The notes under the pieces are model-generated. The model did no database searches, had not been told where the DNA came from, and worked only from the letters and a program-made list of their open reading frames with translations. Positions 1 to 11,133 of a DNA stretch of 60,267 nt are shown one piece after another (the stretch's first letter is position 1; every line of letters starts with the position of its first letter). This DNA is from Aureobasidium sp. EXF-3400. Taxonomy: Eukaryota > Ascomycota > Dothideomycetes > Dothideales > Saccotheciaceae. Both the position numbers and the translations under genes were made by a program. Location of the stretch: positions 1 through 60,267 of the forward strand of contig SWBL01000317.1 of the NCBI GenBank assembly GCA_024195585.1. The letters run 5' to 3'.

Positions 1-258
1 GCAAAAAACTGGTGAACAGGAAAATCCTCCCCTATTGCCTTCATACAACGTGTTTGGTTCGCGTATTACTGAACGTGGCAATGGTTCGTATTTTATTTGT
101 TGAGCTTCCCAACCACTAGACCAAAGGCGTCCCTTTGGTGACCAAACGGTGATGAGGTTGCCGCTGAGAGGGTCCCAACTTTCATCGTATATAAATGTTG
201 GATGCACGACGCCACCCGAACAAAGAAGGCGTGCAACTCATGATTTTTCGTGTTCTCG

Positions 259-1262
259 TTACTTCTTCATGGCTTTTGCCTTTTCGGCCGCATGCATAGC
301 AGCTCTTTGACTCCTGCTTCCACCCAACTTGGGTCCTTTGATACTTTCCAGCTTGTTGGCACCAAAGGTCGGTGGAGGCGGTGGAGCAGTCCTTCTAATG
401 GCCCTATCTTCAGCAGCAGCATAGAAGTTCTTCTTGAACTCTTCGGCCATGCGTTCGTCAGCGTCTTGGTTGTCGTCGGAGGCAGGTTTGGCGGCAGAAG
501 CCGAGGCAGAGGGTTCGTATATATTGAGCTGGGATTCGCGGAGGATTTGGTCGACCATGGCGTCGCGGGCTAGATCTGCGCTGTTGCGGCGGTTGCGCCA
601 GTGTGGTTTGCGAGGTGGCTTCTGACGGCGAGTTGTGGCTGTTGTCGAGGTAGGATTTGTTACATCCACTTGGTTCAGGTGACCATGAGAGGCTGAAAGT
701 TGTGTCTCGTTCTGGTGTGCTGTAGTCCTTGAGGTGAGAGTAGGTTCTGCTGGTATAGAAGATGGTGTCGAGGCTTCATGTGATGGAGTTAAGCGGGCCA
801 GTTTGGAGTCTACATAGGCCATCCTTGGATCGTCAGTCTTTTCTATAGCTTGTAGTGGTACTAGATGGATAGGAGAAAGACGCACATATGCTTGTCGTCT
901 GCCGAAGTGACATGCCCCGTGGGAGCAACAAAGCGAGCTTGAGCGTGCTCGACGGGGTTCAATGGTGTAGGCGGAGCATTTGTGTCGACGACGCTGCTGG
1001 TACCGCTATCGTTGGTGTTGCGTAACGACGAGAAGGCTACGCCGCCCTTCCTTGAGCCCAGCGGTCTGACATGGCTCAAGGACACACTGCCCTCTCTTGT
1101 TTCTGGTTCGACGTCTTGATGTTGCTTGCTGATCGCCACTGTCGCTGAAGCCGTCCGTGTCGCTGCTTCGTCGTCGGATGGTTCATCATCATCGCGTCTC
1201 TTGCGGAAAACCTTCCTGCGTTTTGATGCTCTGAAAACCGGTCCTTCGTTTGTGTCGGCCAT
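259..1262 (-). CDS. HEP59/C9orf78-like (Tls1-like) splicing-associated protein
   Basis: Two exons, complement(join(259..823,886..1262)), 313 aa. The 62-nt intron (GTGCGT...CAAG) splits an ATG codon and joins '...DDKHM' to 'MAYVDSKLARL'. The N-terminus is basic and acidic (KRRKVFRKRR followed by DDDEPSDDEA) as in human C9orf78 and fission yeast Tls1. The middle is disordered, and the C-terminus holds the short conserved blocks RDAMVDQILRESQLNIYE and AEEFKKNFYAAAEDRAIRR, then a Lys/Arg-rich tail. The family (Hep_59) binds the spliceosome (Brr2 in S. pombe) and affects telomere silencing; a nuclear role here is by homology. The ATG at 1262 was chosen over one at 1289 because the fungal N-terminal block starts there. 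It diverges from the DsbA-like gene. Confidence 0.72.
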
Positions 1263-1684
1263 GATGTCTAAGGAGAGAGTGCTTCTCATGTTTGGTACAC
1301 CTCTTTCGTCATTTTTTGCATGTGAAAAGCCAAGACAATCCTTCTACCAATTGCTCCTTCCAGTTACCTTCTATACCACTGATTGTCATGCCTCAGGCTG
1401 AATATACCTAGCTGTAGACCTATTCCAGATTCCCATAACCGCCTCTACTGACCAGTAGAATATCTCGTCCCTCTTGCTTTCAATTGGCCTGCGACTTCTT
1501 TGCGATCCCATTCCGCGCTAACCGAATGACAATTATTAAGCAAAGCCATCCATCCAATTCTACAATATCTCAAGACAAAACATTTGCCTCTCTCCATATC
1601 TCTTATAGAACTAACCCACCTTGATATTTCCCACCGACCATCAATCCATCGCCCATCCTGGCTTTCCGCACCACCCTCCGCAAC
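1263..1684. other. Divergent intergenic region, HEP59 / DsbA-like
   Basis: These 422 bp between two head-to-head genes must hold both promoters. The 60 bp next to the downstream ATG are C/T/A-rich (ccaccgaccatcaatccatc), typical of fungal 5' leaders. No further gene or repeat is seen. Confidence 0.5.
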
Positions 1685-2437
1685 ATGACAAACTACAACA
1701 TCTCCATCGTCAGCGACACCGTCTGTCCTTGGTGTTACGTGGGAAAGAACCGCCTCCAAGTCGCCATCAACAAACACAAGCAATCTTACCCCAACGACAC
1801 ATTCACCACAGCCTGGTTCCCATTCTACCTAAACCCTGATGCCCCAAAGCAAAGCAGAGACAAGCAAACCATCTACGTCGAGAAGTTCGGCGAGCAGAGA
1901 GTAAAGATGATGCAAGGCCGTCTCTCGGAAATCGGCCACGAATTAGGTATCAACTTTGCTTATGGAGGCAAGACTGGAAACACCAGGGATTCGCATAGAG
2001 TGGTGCAGTTGGCGAAGACCAAGGGAGAGGAGACACAGACGAGAGTCATGGAGAAGTTGTTCAACGCTTACTTTGAGTTGAACGAGGATATCACCGATCA
2101 CGCTGTTCTCACCAAGGCTGCGGTTGGTGGTGGTCTTGAAGAGACAGAGGTCAAGGAGTGGTTGAACAGCGACAAGGGTGGTCCTGAGGTTGACCGCGAG
2201 GTTGCTGCTGCTCAGAGGAGGTTCATCTCTGGTAAGTTTGCTTGCCAAATGACCGACAAGCTCAAGTTACTGACTCCTGCTGCTTTAGGTGTCCCTCACT
2301 TCACTTTCAACAACATGTACGAAGTCGGCGGTGCAGAGGAACCTGCTACTTTCTTGCAGATCTTCAACGAGATCAAGAAACGCGAGGGAGCAGATGCATC
2401 GGCCACCACTCAAGTGTCATCTGGCAACACTTGCTAG
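1685..2437 (+). CDS. DsbA/FrnE-family thioredoxin-fold oxidoreductase
   Basis: The protein has the DSBA-like thioredoxin domain: an N-terminal beta strand, a Cys-Pro-Trp-Cys active site at residues 14-17 (VCPWCYVG), a helical insert, and the cis-proline loop GVPHFTF near the C-terminus. FrnE-type relatives are cytosolic disulfide or polyketide-associated oxidoreductases; the substrate is unknown. A probable 57-nt intron at 2232..2288 (GTAAGT...TTTAG) gives join(1685..2231,2289..2437), 231 aa. The intron is a multiple of three and has no stop, so the unspliced reading frame also stays open (250 aa). Spliced protein reads RRFISG-VPHFTFNN, which fits the family better because the active-site beta strand then follows directly. 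No signal peptide is visible. Confidence 0.85.
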   Translation: MTNYNISIVSDTVCPWCYVGKNRLQVAINKHKQSYPNDTFTTAWFPFYLNPDAPKQSRDKQTIYVEKFGEQRVKMMQGRLSEIGHELGINFAYGGKTGNTRDSHRVVQLAKTKGEETQTRVMEKLFNAYFELNEDITDHAVLTKAAVGGGLEETEVKEWLNSDKGGPEVDREVAAAQRRFISGKFACQMTDKLKLLTPAALGVPHFTFNNMYEVGGAEEPATFLQIFNEIKKREGADASATTQVSSGNTC

Positions 2438-2798
2438 ATGTAGCAATTTCACCAAATTATTCCGGAAGTGACTCGGATAATGCCATGTTTGTGCTTTGAT
2501 ATGGATGATGATAATAAATACATAGATGCAACAAAGATTTCCTATACCTTCTCTGCGAGGGAAATGCAACTCACAGCAGCAATCAGTCGCTCCGCTCGTC
2601 GTGCATATGTCCTTCTGCCTTTTGTTGAAAAAACAAGCTTCTCTTTTGGTTGTCCATCAAAATATCCTCCCATGTAGATTTTAGGTGAGCGCTAGATGAT
2701 GGTAACAATAAAGCCTCCATGTTCATGAATCGTCAAGCAATCCTTCTGGAAACGTATATTCCACAGGTGATTTTGTTTTCAGAGGAAGTCTTTTCCAT
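2438..2798. other. Convergent 3' intergenic region
   Basis: The 361 bp lie between the 3' ends of the DsbA-like gene and the CCCH gene. AT-rich stretches (gatgataataaataca near 2507) suit polyadenylation of the plus-strand gene. No coding signal is seen. Confidence 0.4.
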
Positions 2799-4543
2799 TT
2801 ACTTGGTTCTTTGCCCGCCAATGGGTCCAAGGGTGGGTTCGCTCTTTCCGGGCAGGAGACCGAGGGGGGAGACCGAGGGCTTCCTCGATGAGCTCGCAAA
2901 CTCATCCTCCTCTTCCATGGAGAACAAACCTTGGTCCTCTTCTTCGATCGTCTCATTGCGACCCAGACTATTGCTGCTGATACCTCTATCAAGTCCTCCG
3001 CGAAGGTTGGCACGGGAGTCGCCAGACGAGGTACGGGGATGCAATGACGGAGACTTTTCGGAAATCCTGGTGCTCTGAAGCTCACGGGTGAGCATCGACA
3101 TGCTTGCCTGTTTCGGTGGGCTGCCGATAAGAGAGCCAAAGTCACCTCCAGCGAGTGACGAGGAGCGCAATGAGGATGGTCGGAGTGGTGAGCCAATGTG
3201 ACCAAACCCGTTCTCTCCCTCCTTGCGGTATGAGCCCGAAGACCAGATTGAGCTATATCTTGAAGGGCTACCAGCGTGTGGGCTAACGCTGCCTACTTTG
3301 TTATCCATGGGGATCTGTCCATTCGATATCGCGCGACGGCCAGCAGACAAGAAGGAGGGATTGATGTCATCGTCAGTCTGCTGCGAAGGTCTGCGCAATT
3401 TCTCCGGGGGAAGAAGCTCATGCAGACTTGATGGCAAGAGGTCTTCACCAATACCTTCCTCTTCGCTCTCCTCGGAATCAGTAGCGTCTGGTGGGAAATG
3501 TGAATAGAACGAAGGCCGTGTGCCGACACTAGCGGACATCATAGGTCTGGGTCGTGAAAATCTCTCCGAGTGCAAAGGTCTCTTTCCAAAGCTCATTGGC
3601 TCTTCGAAGGTGGGAGGGGAAGAACCAGCCAGAACGCCATCAAGTGTAGTGTCTCCAAGACCGCGAAGAGTGCTTCCAAGGAAGGCTTTGTTCGGCAAGG
3701 ACGACGGGGGTGACTCGAGGCCGTGACCGAGACGAGGAGGAACAGATGACGCAAACGGACCGTGACGCGCAGCATGGGAGATGCCCTGACTATCGAAGGA
3801 ACCAGGCAGAGGCGCGTCTAGCACGCTCAAACCTCTGGCGTTTGGCGATGCTCCAAAGCGGTTATCGTTCATGGGAGAGCCAAAGGTGTTGCTGGGATCT
3901 AGCGATTGTGGCTGTGAAGCCTGGAGGTATGGCGCAAGGTTCGGGAGGTTTGGCACATCTTCTTGCTTGGGATATCCCATCTCTTGAGGCTGCTGTTGTT
4001 GCTGCGAGGCCAAGTCGTTGGCTTGCATAGTGAGCAATGAAGGTGGGGCGGGAGCATATGGTTGAGGGCCACGACGTCCGTAGTTGAATGGCTGGCCGCC
4101 GCGAGGAGGTCTGTTGATGACTCGGCCATCGGGGAGGATATGTGCAAGGGCACAGCTTTGACCGAATCTACAGCTACCCTGGTATAGCGAGTCAGTGACA
4201 CGTAAGAGTAGACACATGCGACGATAGCGCAAGTACCTTGGCAAAGTATTTGCAAGGCGCATTCTGCGTCATGGGGTCCATGTCGTGTGAGAACTGGCAG
4301 GCCGCGCCGGCTTGACAGGTGCCAAATGGATAGAACTTGCATGGCACATGCGACGTGTCTGAGAAGACATGTTAGATATGCGATGGCTCAAGAGCTCAAC
4401 TTGGCCATACTCTTTGCTTTGGGAGGACTGCGGGCGCCGGCGAAGGCTGCGGCCGAATTTGGCTGGGGAAAGTCCCTCGGCATGTTTTGAGCGAACGAGG
4501 CGCTGCTGGAGCGCCTGTGAGGCGTGTTTTCTTCGACGCTCAT
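2799..4543 (-). CDS. CCCH-type zinc-finger protein (Lee1/Scp3-like)
   Basis: Three exons, complement(join(2799..4178,4237..4358,4411..4543)), 544 aa. Introns are 58 and 52 nt with GT-AG ends and CTGAC/CTAAC branch points. Two adjacent CX7CX5CX3H fingers lie at about residues 51-95: CKFYPFGTCQAGAACQFSH, then CKYFAKGSCRFGQSCALAH, the second interrupted by intron 2. The remaining 440 residues are Ser/Pro-rich and disordered, with acidic patches (DSEESEEEG). Such proteins bind RNA or DNA; yeast Lee1 and fungal 'spindle poison sensitivity' Scp3-type proteins have the same layout. The function here is unproven. The start MSVEENTPHRRSSS is the nearest ATG in exon 1; an in-frame ATG also occurs at 4603. 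Confidence 0.85.
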
Positions 4544-6133
4544 GGCCAGTTTGCCAGCCAGGAGAGGTTGGTGGTGGGGTGTGGAGAGGGGCAGTTGGCA
4601 CAAGAAGAACAGGCGGAGGAGGATCGGAGCGTTGCGGGAGAAAAGGTGTCGAGAGGGGAACGAGAGGAGCGAACGCTAACAACGCCGCTGCTTGTCGAGC
4701 TGAAAACCGTCGCACTGTAGACTGGATTGCTTCTTGTTGTATCTTGCAGGCCTTGTGCTCGGGCAAGCTTGTGAGATGGTCTGTCTTCACGTTGCTCGAG
4801 TCCGACAGCGCTGAACCATGTGAGCCGATTGGTCACCTGCGCCACTTCGCAATGCCATCCGCTCATCACGTTCACCTTCAGGGCTATCTTGGCCGGTATC
4901 CACCTCTACTCCACCTCGTAGTAGAAGTGCGATAGCGGTCAATGTGCGGCTGTTGCCTGGGTTGGTGTAGACTTGTAAAAGCCTTTCTCGTCGACCCGGC
5001 GTGGAAGGAAGTCACAACTCGGTCTTGATTGCGTGTTACTCTGTGTCAGTGGCATGTAGAATCGAGAAGCTTCATCTCTCGCTCGAGTACGGCGTCCGGC
5101 ACCGTACTCTGACCATCCGGGATACCTTCATGTTAGAAAAGATGTTATTTCCATCATTTTTCGGGCACATAGGCTCATTGGCTGCCGACCAGACTGCGAC
5201 ATGGCTAATCGGCACGTCTCTTTCCGTCTCAAGGACAAACGACTGACTCCCAAACTCTGTGGACGTCGCAATCAAACTCTGGACTTTCTGTTCAAAGAGA
5301 AGGCCATTGCTAGGACCCGGCATAAAGCTCCGTTTGGTCACACAACAGCCATCTGCTTCCTCACCGCCACAGAGAGCGTCACGCGTGCAGCTTACCGCAC
5401 GAGCTGTTCCTCTTTGAACCGCACGCTTTGTTCCTGGCATATGAGATGCGGAGATTTTCCTGACACATGGTCAATCGGCGGCTGTTGTGTCACTTTCCGG
5501 CTTCAATATCTGGACATCCTGTCCTTGGATGTGTGGATGCTATCCCGGAAGTTCCACGAGTAAACGAGGCTATCCGGCCAAGGCGAGTTTGAAATTATCC
5601 AGTGGTACTGCTGCAGGAACCCTCACATGGACGCACGATCGCTTCCAAATTGTGGAAGAGGTAGATCTGTGCCTGGTGGTATGGTATGGTTATGGGGGAC
5701 GAAGGTGAAGACAAGTGGAACGAGTAACAACAAGAACAGGTAGGTGAAGGTGAAGGAAGCCAGGTTCCAAGTATGTTAGGAAGGCAGGTTTGATGAAGGC
5801 CAGTAGAGCAACTCTTCTGAGATGCTGTAGAGAATTGTCCAACCATGACCTGCATCAATGTGCAAATGCTGCTGCTGATCCTGGGAGTGAGGGGCCACAG
5901 AGCAAACGGAGCCTCACGACTATCCATCGTTATGGACTGTTGATTGGTCGTCACCAACGACGACCGAGTGCGCCTGCCATTCTAAATCCCGTCACTGTTC
6001 GCTCTTTCCTCGTTTACCTTTTTCCGCACCGCACTTTCTTTATTTACTCGGTGTATCACTCGTTCACCTCACCTCAACTTTTCCTTACCTTACCTTACCA
6101 AAGTCATTCGTTCTTCCATCCATTGGCCTCACC
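4544..6133. other. Long divergent intergenic region (1.59 kb)
   Basis: This is the largest gene-free stretch in the window and lies between the divergent CCCH and secreted-protein genes. Short reading frames exist on both strands but none has recognisable protein content or splice continuity. The last 120 bp before the secreted-protein ATG are strongly pyrimidine-rich and include three tandem TTACC units near 6084. It may hold long 5' leaders, distal regulatory sites or a noncoding transcript. Confidence 0.4.
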
Positions 6134-8035
6134 ATGCGTCTGGCAACCTCTCTTGTGGCATTGAGCCTCTTCGGCTTGTCCCTTGCTACCAGCGATACCC
6201 AAAAGTAAGTCTATAACATCTGCGCATCCACCAGAAAGATCGTGGCACGTGTTCTGCTCTTTGGAAATCTGCTGACACGACTTCTCAGCGCACTGTCTTC
6301 TTGCGAGCCCGTCACCCAGACTATCACTGTCTCGATCTGCCCTGCCTCTGCAGTCCACTCGGCCATCACAAACTCGTTCTCTACCATTACCAGCTACTCG
6401 ACTCTGACCAGCTATGTGACTGTGGCTCCTTCGCAGTCTGCCGTTGGCCCTGCTTCTTTGTCTGATGATCAGCTGCCTTCTGCCTCGGGCTATTCCTACA
6501 TCGTCAGCGATGGCACAACCAGCTGGATCAGCGGCGCTTCCCCTACTGGCAGCTTCAGCGAGACTCTCACCAAGACTGTCCAGGTGACCGTCTTCCCCAG
6601 TCCCAGTGCTGACCCCGAGGTCACCATCACTCAGACCACGGTCCTCACAATCACGCCCCCTGCTGTCACTTCGTTCATGCCCCAGTCCGCCAGTGCCTTG
6701 GCTGGCTCGGCAGACGAAGACCTCACGACCTCAACCGTGACTGCTTACTCGACCAAGAGCGTCATTTCAGTACTGACTATCTATTTGTCGTCGAGAAGCT
6801 CCAAGTCTGCTACTATCATGACTTCATCTCACTCAACCCACACTGTGACTGGACCTCCCACCTCTACCACAATCACGGTCGAATTTGCAAGCACCTCGGA
6901 ATCGGTCTGTTCTGTTAGCTATGTCGACGTGACCACTGATCTTACCTACACGGTCTTTGCCACTCCCCCTGCTGGCTCCACTTCCGCCCTGAACAGTGCC
7001 GGCAATCTCAGTTCTCTCGCTTGGGCTGCATCTGCCTGGAATGCTACTCTAACTGGTTCTTTGCACAAGCCATCTGGCGTCTCAGGTGCTGCCGTCACAA
7101 CTCTGACTGGCTCATCGATGTCTTCCGTATCCGTTGAAGCTGCCGCTCAGAAGACTGCCACTGCTATCTCGCCGATCGTTCCTTCATCAGCCTACCGTCA
7201 TGGCAAGAATGCCAGCTCAACCTTGGCTTCGGCTACTGGATACGTTCCATTCATGCCAGTTCCTGTAATCTCTCTGAGCGCGCCTGCTGCATTCTCGCGT
7301 ACCTCATCTACCCTAACCAAGATGTACACCAACACCTCGAGCTCGATGCCGACTCCGAGAGTGTGTGGTGAACATGGTAAATTCACCCTGACCGTAAGTG
7401 CTCACCTACTTCATGGATGGGACAAGGCTAACATGAACACGTAGTGGGATGATGAGCCTAGTTTCTTGCCTACTGAGCCCATCACCGAAGCTAGTCAAGC
7501 TCCACCTGTCTCCAACCCATACCACCACATGTACTTCTCGGATGGATTTGTGTACGCTCCACCTCCATCGGTGCCCTTCGTGCCCGTTTCACCCCCTCGT
7601 CTTGTCATGTTCGTGGCAAACGAAACTGGTGTCAACGATGACCGTAATCAGGGCGGACAACTTCGTGGAGAGATTGGTGCCGGCAGACGCAGAAGCTCAA
7701 ACTCATTCTGGTTCAATGCCTACAGTGTCTACCTTGGATGCGAGAACCGATCTGCCCATCAATGCGAGCTGCAGATCACCGGCCTTGTTTACCACGAGAA
7801 GACCAGGTCCGAAGTTGCAGCATTCCACCAGAGTGTTTCCCTTCTTCCATGCCTCCTGCCCGACGGCTGCGGGCTCACTCAGGTTCAGTTTGACTCTTCC
7901 ATGAAGGGGCTGAGTGGTATCCGTATTCAAGCCATTGTTAACTATGAGCCTGTCTCTTGGTTCATGGACAACCTGGCTCTCGGCTGGACCAACAACACTT
8001 GCGCTGCTGGCTTGCTGAGAGAAAGCAGCCAGTAA
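6134..8035 (+). CDS. Secreted Ser/Thr-rich protein with conserved C-terminal domain (DUF7371-like)
   Basis: Three exons, join(6134..6204,6289..7393,7445..8035), 588 aa. Exon 1 encodes a signal peptide (MRLATSLVALSLFGLSLA). Exon 2 encodes a long Ser/Thr/Val-rich, likely O-glycosylated stalk with repeated TVT/TITSY-type strands. Exon 3 carries a compact domain from WDDEPSFLP through PYHHMYFSDGFVY, FWFNAYSVYLGCEN and a Cys-containing end (CLLPDGCGLTQ), which resembles the fungal DUF7371 domain. No GPI signal or membrane helix follows the domain, so the protein is probably released or held in the cell wall. Introns are 84 and 51 nt. The domain name rests on memory of the family, not on a search. 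Confidence 0.72.
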
Positions 8036-8456
8036 AAGATGCGAGATGGGAAGTCGTTGATTGTAATATTAAAGGTTACTTAGGCAGGCAGGACTTGTCT
8101 TGGGCATACAACTGTGATATGAAGAGAAGAGCAAGGTTGTCAAGATTGCGACAGATGAAGTACATAAACAATCAAGTAACAAGAGTGCTCTGAAATGAAA
8201 GATGATTCGGTCATTGACTTGCAGGTGAACGATTTGTCTTGCTTGAAGATGGTGGTCATGTCTTGGCAGGTGCAACAGCGAGCAGCCGCGCTTTCGCGGA
8301 AGCAACATGGAAGTGAATCGCGCTTTCCTTCTTTACCACACACCTCATCATCATCATCACTACGCCAGCGCTTGTCAACTGCCGATCGCTGGGCGCACAT
8401 CACTTTCACTGTCACTCTCACTCCTGGAAGCGGGCACAAAGAACGACAGCATCATC
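8036..8456. other. Intergenic/5' leader upstream of TAF12
   Basis: The 421 bp separate the secreted-protein gene from TAF12. The TAF12 frame stays open for 50 codons upstream of the chosen ATG (from 8307), including a His run, but that extension does not look like the TAF12 N-terminus. Confidence 0.4.
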
Positions 8457-10217
8457 ATGAGTCAACCAGGCGGCGCACCACAACCGGCCTCGGCCTACCC
8501 TCCTGACATGATCCGCCCAGAGAAGATCGCAGGAATTCCCATGCTCTCGGCTGAGAGTAAAGTCACATATACCGAAGGTCTCACTAAATTGTGGACTGCA
8601 CTGGAAGCGAACCCACGTGGCAGCGACACGCACAACAAGGCAACCGCGAAGATCAAGGAAGTCTCGCGGGAGATCATGCGCCACATCACTCACTGGAAGG
8701 CCAACAACCAGAACCAGCAGCAGCAGCGAGCGCAATCTCAAGCTCAAGTCCCGCAGCTGCCCCAGCAACAGCAACAACAAGCACCACCACAACAGCAGGC
8801 GCAACCCACTCCTCAGCAGCAGCAACCCGTCCCGCAACAGCAGACCCAGCAGCCCGCAATGTCGAACCCTCCGCCGCAACAACAACCGCAGCAACAACAA
8901 CATCATCCTCAACCACCCCAACAGCAAATTCCACAGCAGCAGCAACCGCAACAGCAGCAAGTCCCCCAGGTTCCGGGCAACTTTCCTCTCGGCCCACAAG
9001 CAAAGGCCTTCCTCGGCGGCTTCAAGGTCTTTCCTCCTACCAACATCATCCCCAATACTCCAGACTATGAAAATTACAAGAGGCGTATTATGACTAGCTT
9101 GACTAGATTGGTTACTATGCAGGAGAGCAGCGTCAGTCGCTTCCAGCAGACACATGAGAAGATATCACAGCTAGAGGCCGCTGGACAGACGGCAACTCCA
9201 GATCTAGTCTCTGCAAGAGAAGCTGCTAGAATGGGCGTTCAGGATGCTAAAAACAAAATTGACGGTGTTCGCAACGATAACGAGAAGAACCGTATGGCCT
9301 GGGCCGACAAGTCTAAGGCACCGCAACAAAACAACTCGCAAACTCCTATGACTCAACAACAGGTCGCCTCGCCTTACAACCCGACAGCCCAAGCCAACAA
9401 CTCTGGCCAGGCCATGAGCCCTGTGCCCGCCAACCCCTACCAGCAACAATCGAATGTCCCTCTTCATCCTCAGCAACAACAGCAGCAGCAGCAGCAGCCT
9501 CAACAGCCCATCGCTCGTCCTCCTAACCAGCAGCAGCCCTACCAATCACCCGCTCCCCAAGGTCAACCTCAAGCCCTCTCACACGCCGATGCCATCAACC
9601 AAGCACAGCGCAATTATTCGCAGCAAGGAACTGGCACGCCCACATCTCAGTCCGGCAACCAAGCTTTTAACCACACTCAACAAACCGCGCTCAATGTCGG
9701 CAATCCCAAATTCCCCATCCCCAAGAACCTGCCAACCACAGGCACCCACAACCCCGTTCCGCTTGGTCCTGCTCGCCCTACCTTCGGCGGTCCCAGTAAT
9801 GGTGCTCCTGGTATGATGGGTCAACCTGCTGTGCAAAAGACGCCCCACTTCATTCTCGAGGGAGAGGGAGACCGCGTGCTGAGCAAGAAAAAGCTGGATG
9901 AATTGGTCAGACAAGTCACAGGCGGTGGTGAAGGCGATGGTCTGACTCCCGATGTCGAAGAGTCCGTCCTCACTCTGGCCGATGACTTCGTGGACAGCGT
10001 TATCACTGCTGCTTGCCGCCTGGCCAAGATCAGACCCAACTCGACTCTTGACATTCGCGATATCCAAATCATCCTCGAGCGCAACTATAACATCCGCGTC
10101 CCTGGTTATTCCCTGGATGAAGTTCGTACCGTGCGCAAGTTCCAGCCCGCACCTGGATGGACACAAAAGATGAATGCCGTGCAAGCCGCCAAGGTCATGG
10201 GAAAGAACGATGCATAG
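8457..10217 (+). CDS. TAF12: TFIID/SAGA subunit TAF12
   Basis: Single exon, 586 aa. The C-terminal ~120 residues hold the TAF12 histone fold: [14 protein letters not shown], then [18 protein letters not shown], then [20 protein letters not shown]. This fold pairs with TAF4 in TFIID and with Ada1 in SAGA. The N-terminal half has one conserved helical block (residues ~25-80) and two Gln-rich low-complexity tracts (about residues 87-170 and 335-365), encoded by CAG/CAA repeats. The start [19 protein letters not shown] is preferred over the in-frame upstream ATG at 8307. It acts in the nucleus in RNA polymerase II pre-initiation and co-activation. Confidence 0.93.
   Translation: MSQPGGAPQPASAYPPDMIRPEKIAGIPMLSAESKVTYTEGLTKLWTALEANPRGSDTHNKATAKIKEVSREIMRHITHWKANNQNQQQQRAQSQAQVPQLPQQQQQQAPPQQQAQPTPQQQQPVPQQQTQQPAMSNPPPQQQPQQQQHHPQPPQQQIPQQQQPQQQQVPQVPGNFPLGPQAKAFLGGFKVFPPTNIIPNTPDYENYKRRIMTSLTRLVTMQESSVSRFQQTHEKISQLEAAGQTATPDLVSAREAARMGVQDAKNKIDGVRNDNEKNRMAWADKSKAPQQNNSQTPMTQQQVASPYNPTAQANNSGQAMSPVPANPYQQQSNVPLHPQQQQQQQQQPQQPIARPPNQQQPYQSPAPQGQPQALSHADAINQAQRNYSQQGTGTPTSQSGNQAFNHTQQTALNVGNPKFPIPKNLPTTGTHNPVPLGPARPTFGGPSNGAPGMMGQPAVQKTPHFILEGEGDRVLSKKKLDELVRQVTGGGEGDGLTPDVEESVLTLADDFVDSVITAACRLAKIRPNSTLDIRDIQIILERNYNIRVPGYSLDEVRTVRKFQPAPGWTQKMNAVQAAKVMGKNDA
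8710..8970 (+). repeat. CAG/CAA (polyglutamine) low-complexity tract in TAF12
   Basis: Irregular cag/caa/ccg triplets encode a Gln/Pro-rich segment. A second, shorter (cag)n run lies at about 9470-9500. These tracts are likely to vary in length between strains. Confidence 0.8.
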
Positions 10218-11133
10218 AATGTTGTCGTTTCCAACCCGAGACAGAGAGTGCGAGCACCGGTGCTAAGAAGAAAGAGAAAGGAGCCTACTCAATGAACAAT
10301 TGAAGAGGTCACAAAATATTTGCTTTGAAGCGAGGAGTTCTGGGAACGGAAGGAATTGAGGTTTATCATTGGCGTAACGAAAAACAGGAAGAAACGGGGC
10401 ATGGTTTCTCTGATTAAATTGGGGTTGTCCATGTGCTCGAAGGGGCTATTGCAACAAATGGAGGTAACCTATGGTTATTCCTCACTGGTGGCTACATCTA
10501 TCTTACTATCGAGCATCAATGGATCGTAAGAATCAATATCTTTGCTTAACTGTCCATCTTAATGTTCGTACATCTTCTTTGGTGTCCCACAAGTATCATC
10601 ATCACAGGCTGGATGTAGTCTTTGCTACTTTGGATAGAGCTGAGTGCACTTTTTTCTTCTTTTTCTTCTTTTTTTTCCTCCGGTCGTCCAGGACAGGGTG
10701 ATACCGCTTACATGCGGCCTGGAGCGGTTTCTGCTACTTTTCTATACCTCGACATGTATTTGGGCTCGTCTCAGTATATCATCGTGACCATATGACCCGT
10801 ATCTATCTTCTGATATACTTCTCATATCAACAGCTATGGTGATGGATGAGATAAACAGGTACGATGGTTTTAATATACTCAACCTTGAAGCTTCAATTTC
10901 AGACCATGTGTCAAGCAGCCAGACTCGAGACTAGAATACACGACGAGGAAAAAGAAGCATAAATCATGACGTATTACAAGAAGAGGATTAGAAGTGGGGT
11001 TTCAGTGATCATGCTTTGGAAAGAAAAAAGGATAGTTTAAAAAATGCCATATCCAAAAAGTCCATATCTCGAAACACCAAAAATATGCAAGACCAACCAC
11101 CGTCATCCATTTCCTTGCCATGCATACATACTC
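10218..11133. other. Convergent 3' intergenic region TAF12 / CMR1 with pyrimidine tract
   Basis: The 916 bp between two convergent 3' ends show no gene. A pure 33-nt pyrimidine tract lies at 10649-10681 (T-rich with scattered C). The flanks are A/T-rich and could hold polyadenylation signals for both genes. Confidence 0.45.

Noticed and set aside
8418..9155. 245-codon Leu-rich frame antisense to TAF12
   Set aside because: It is the reverse reading of the polyglutamine tract and not a protein.
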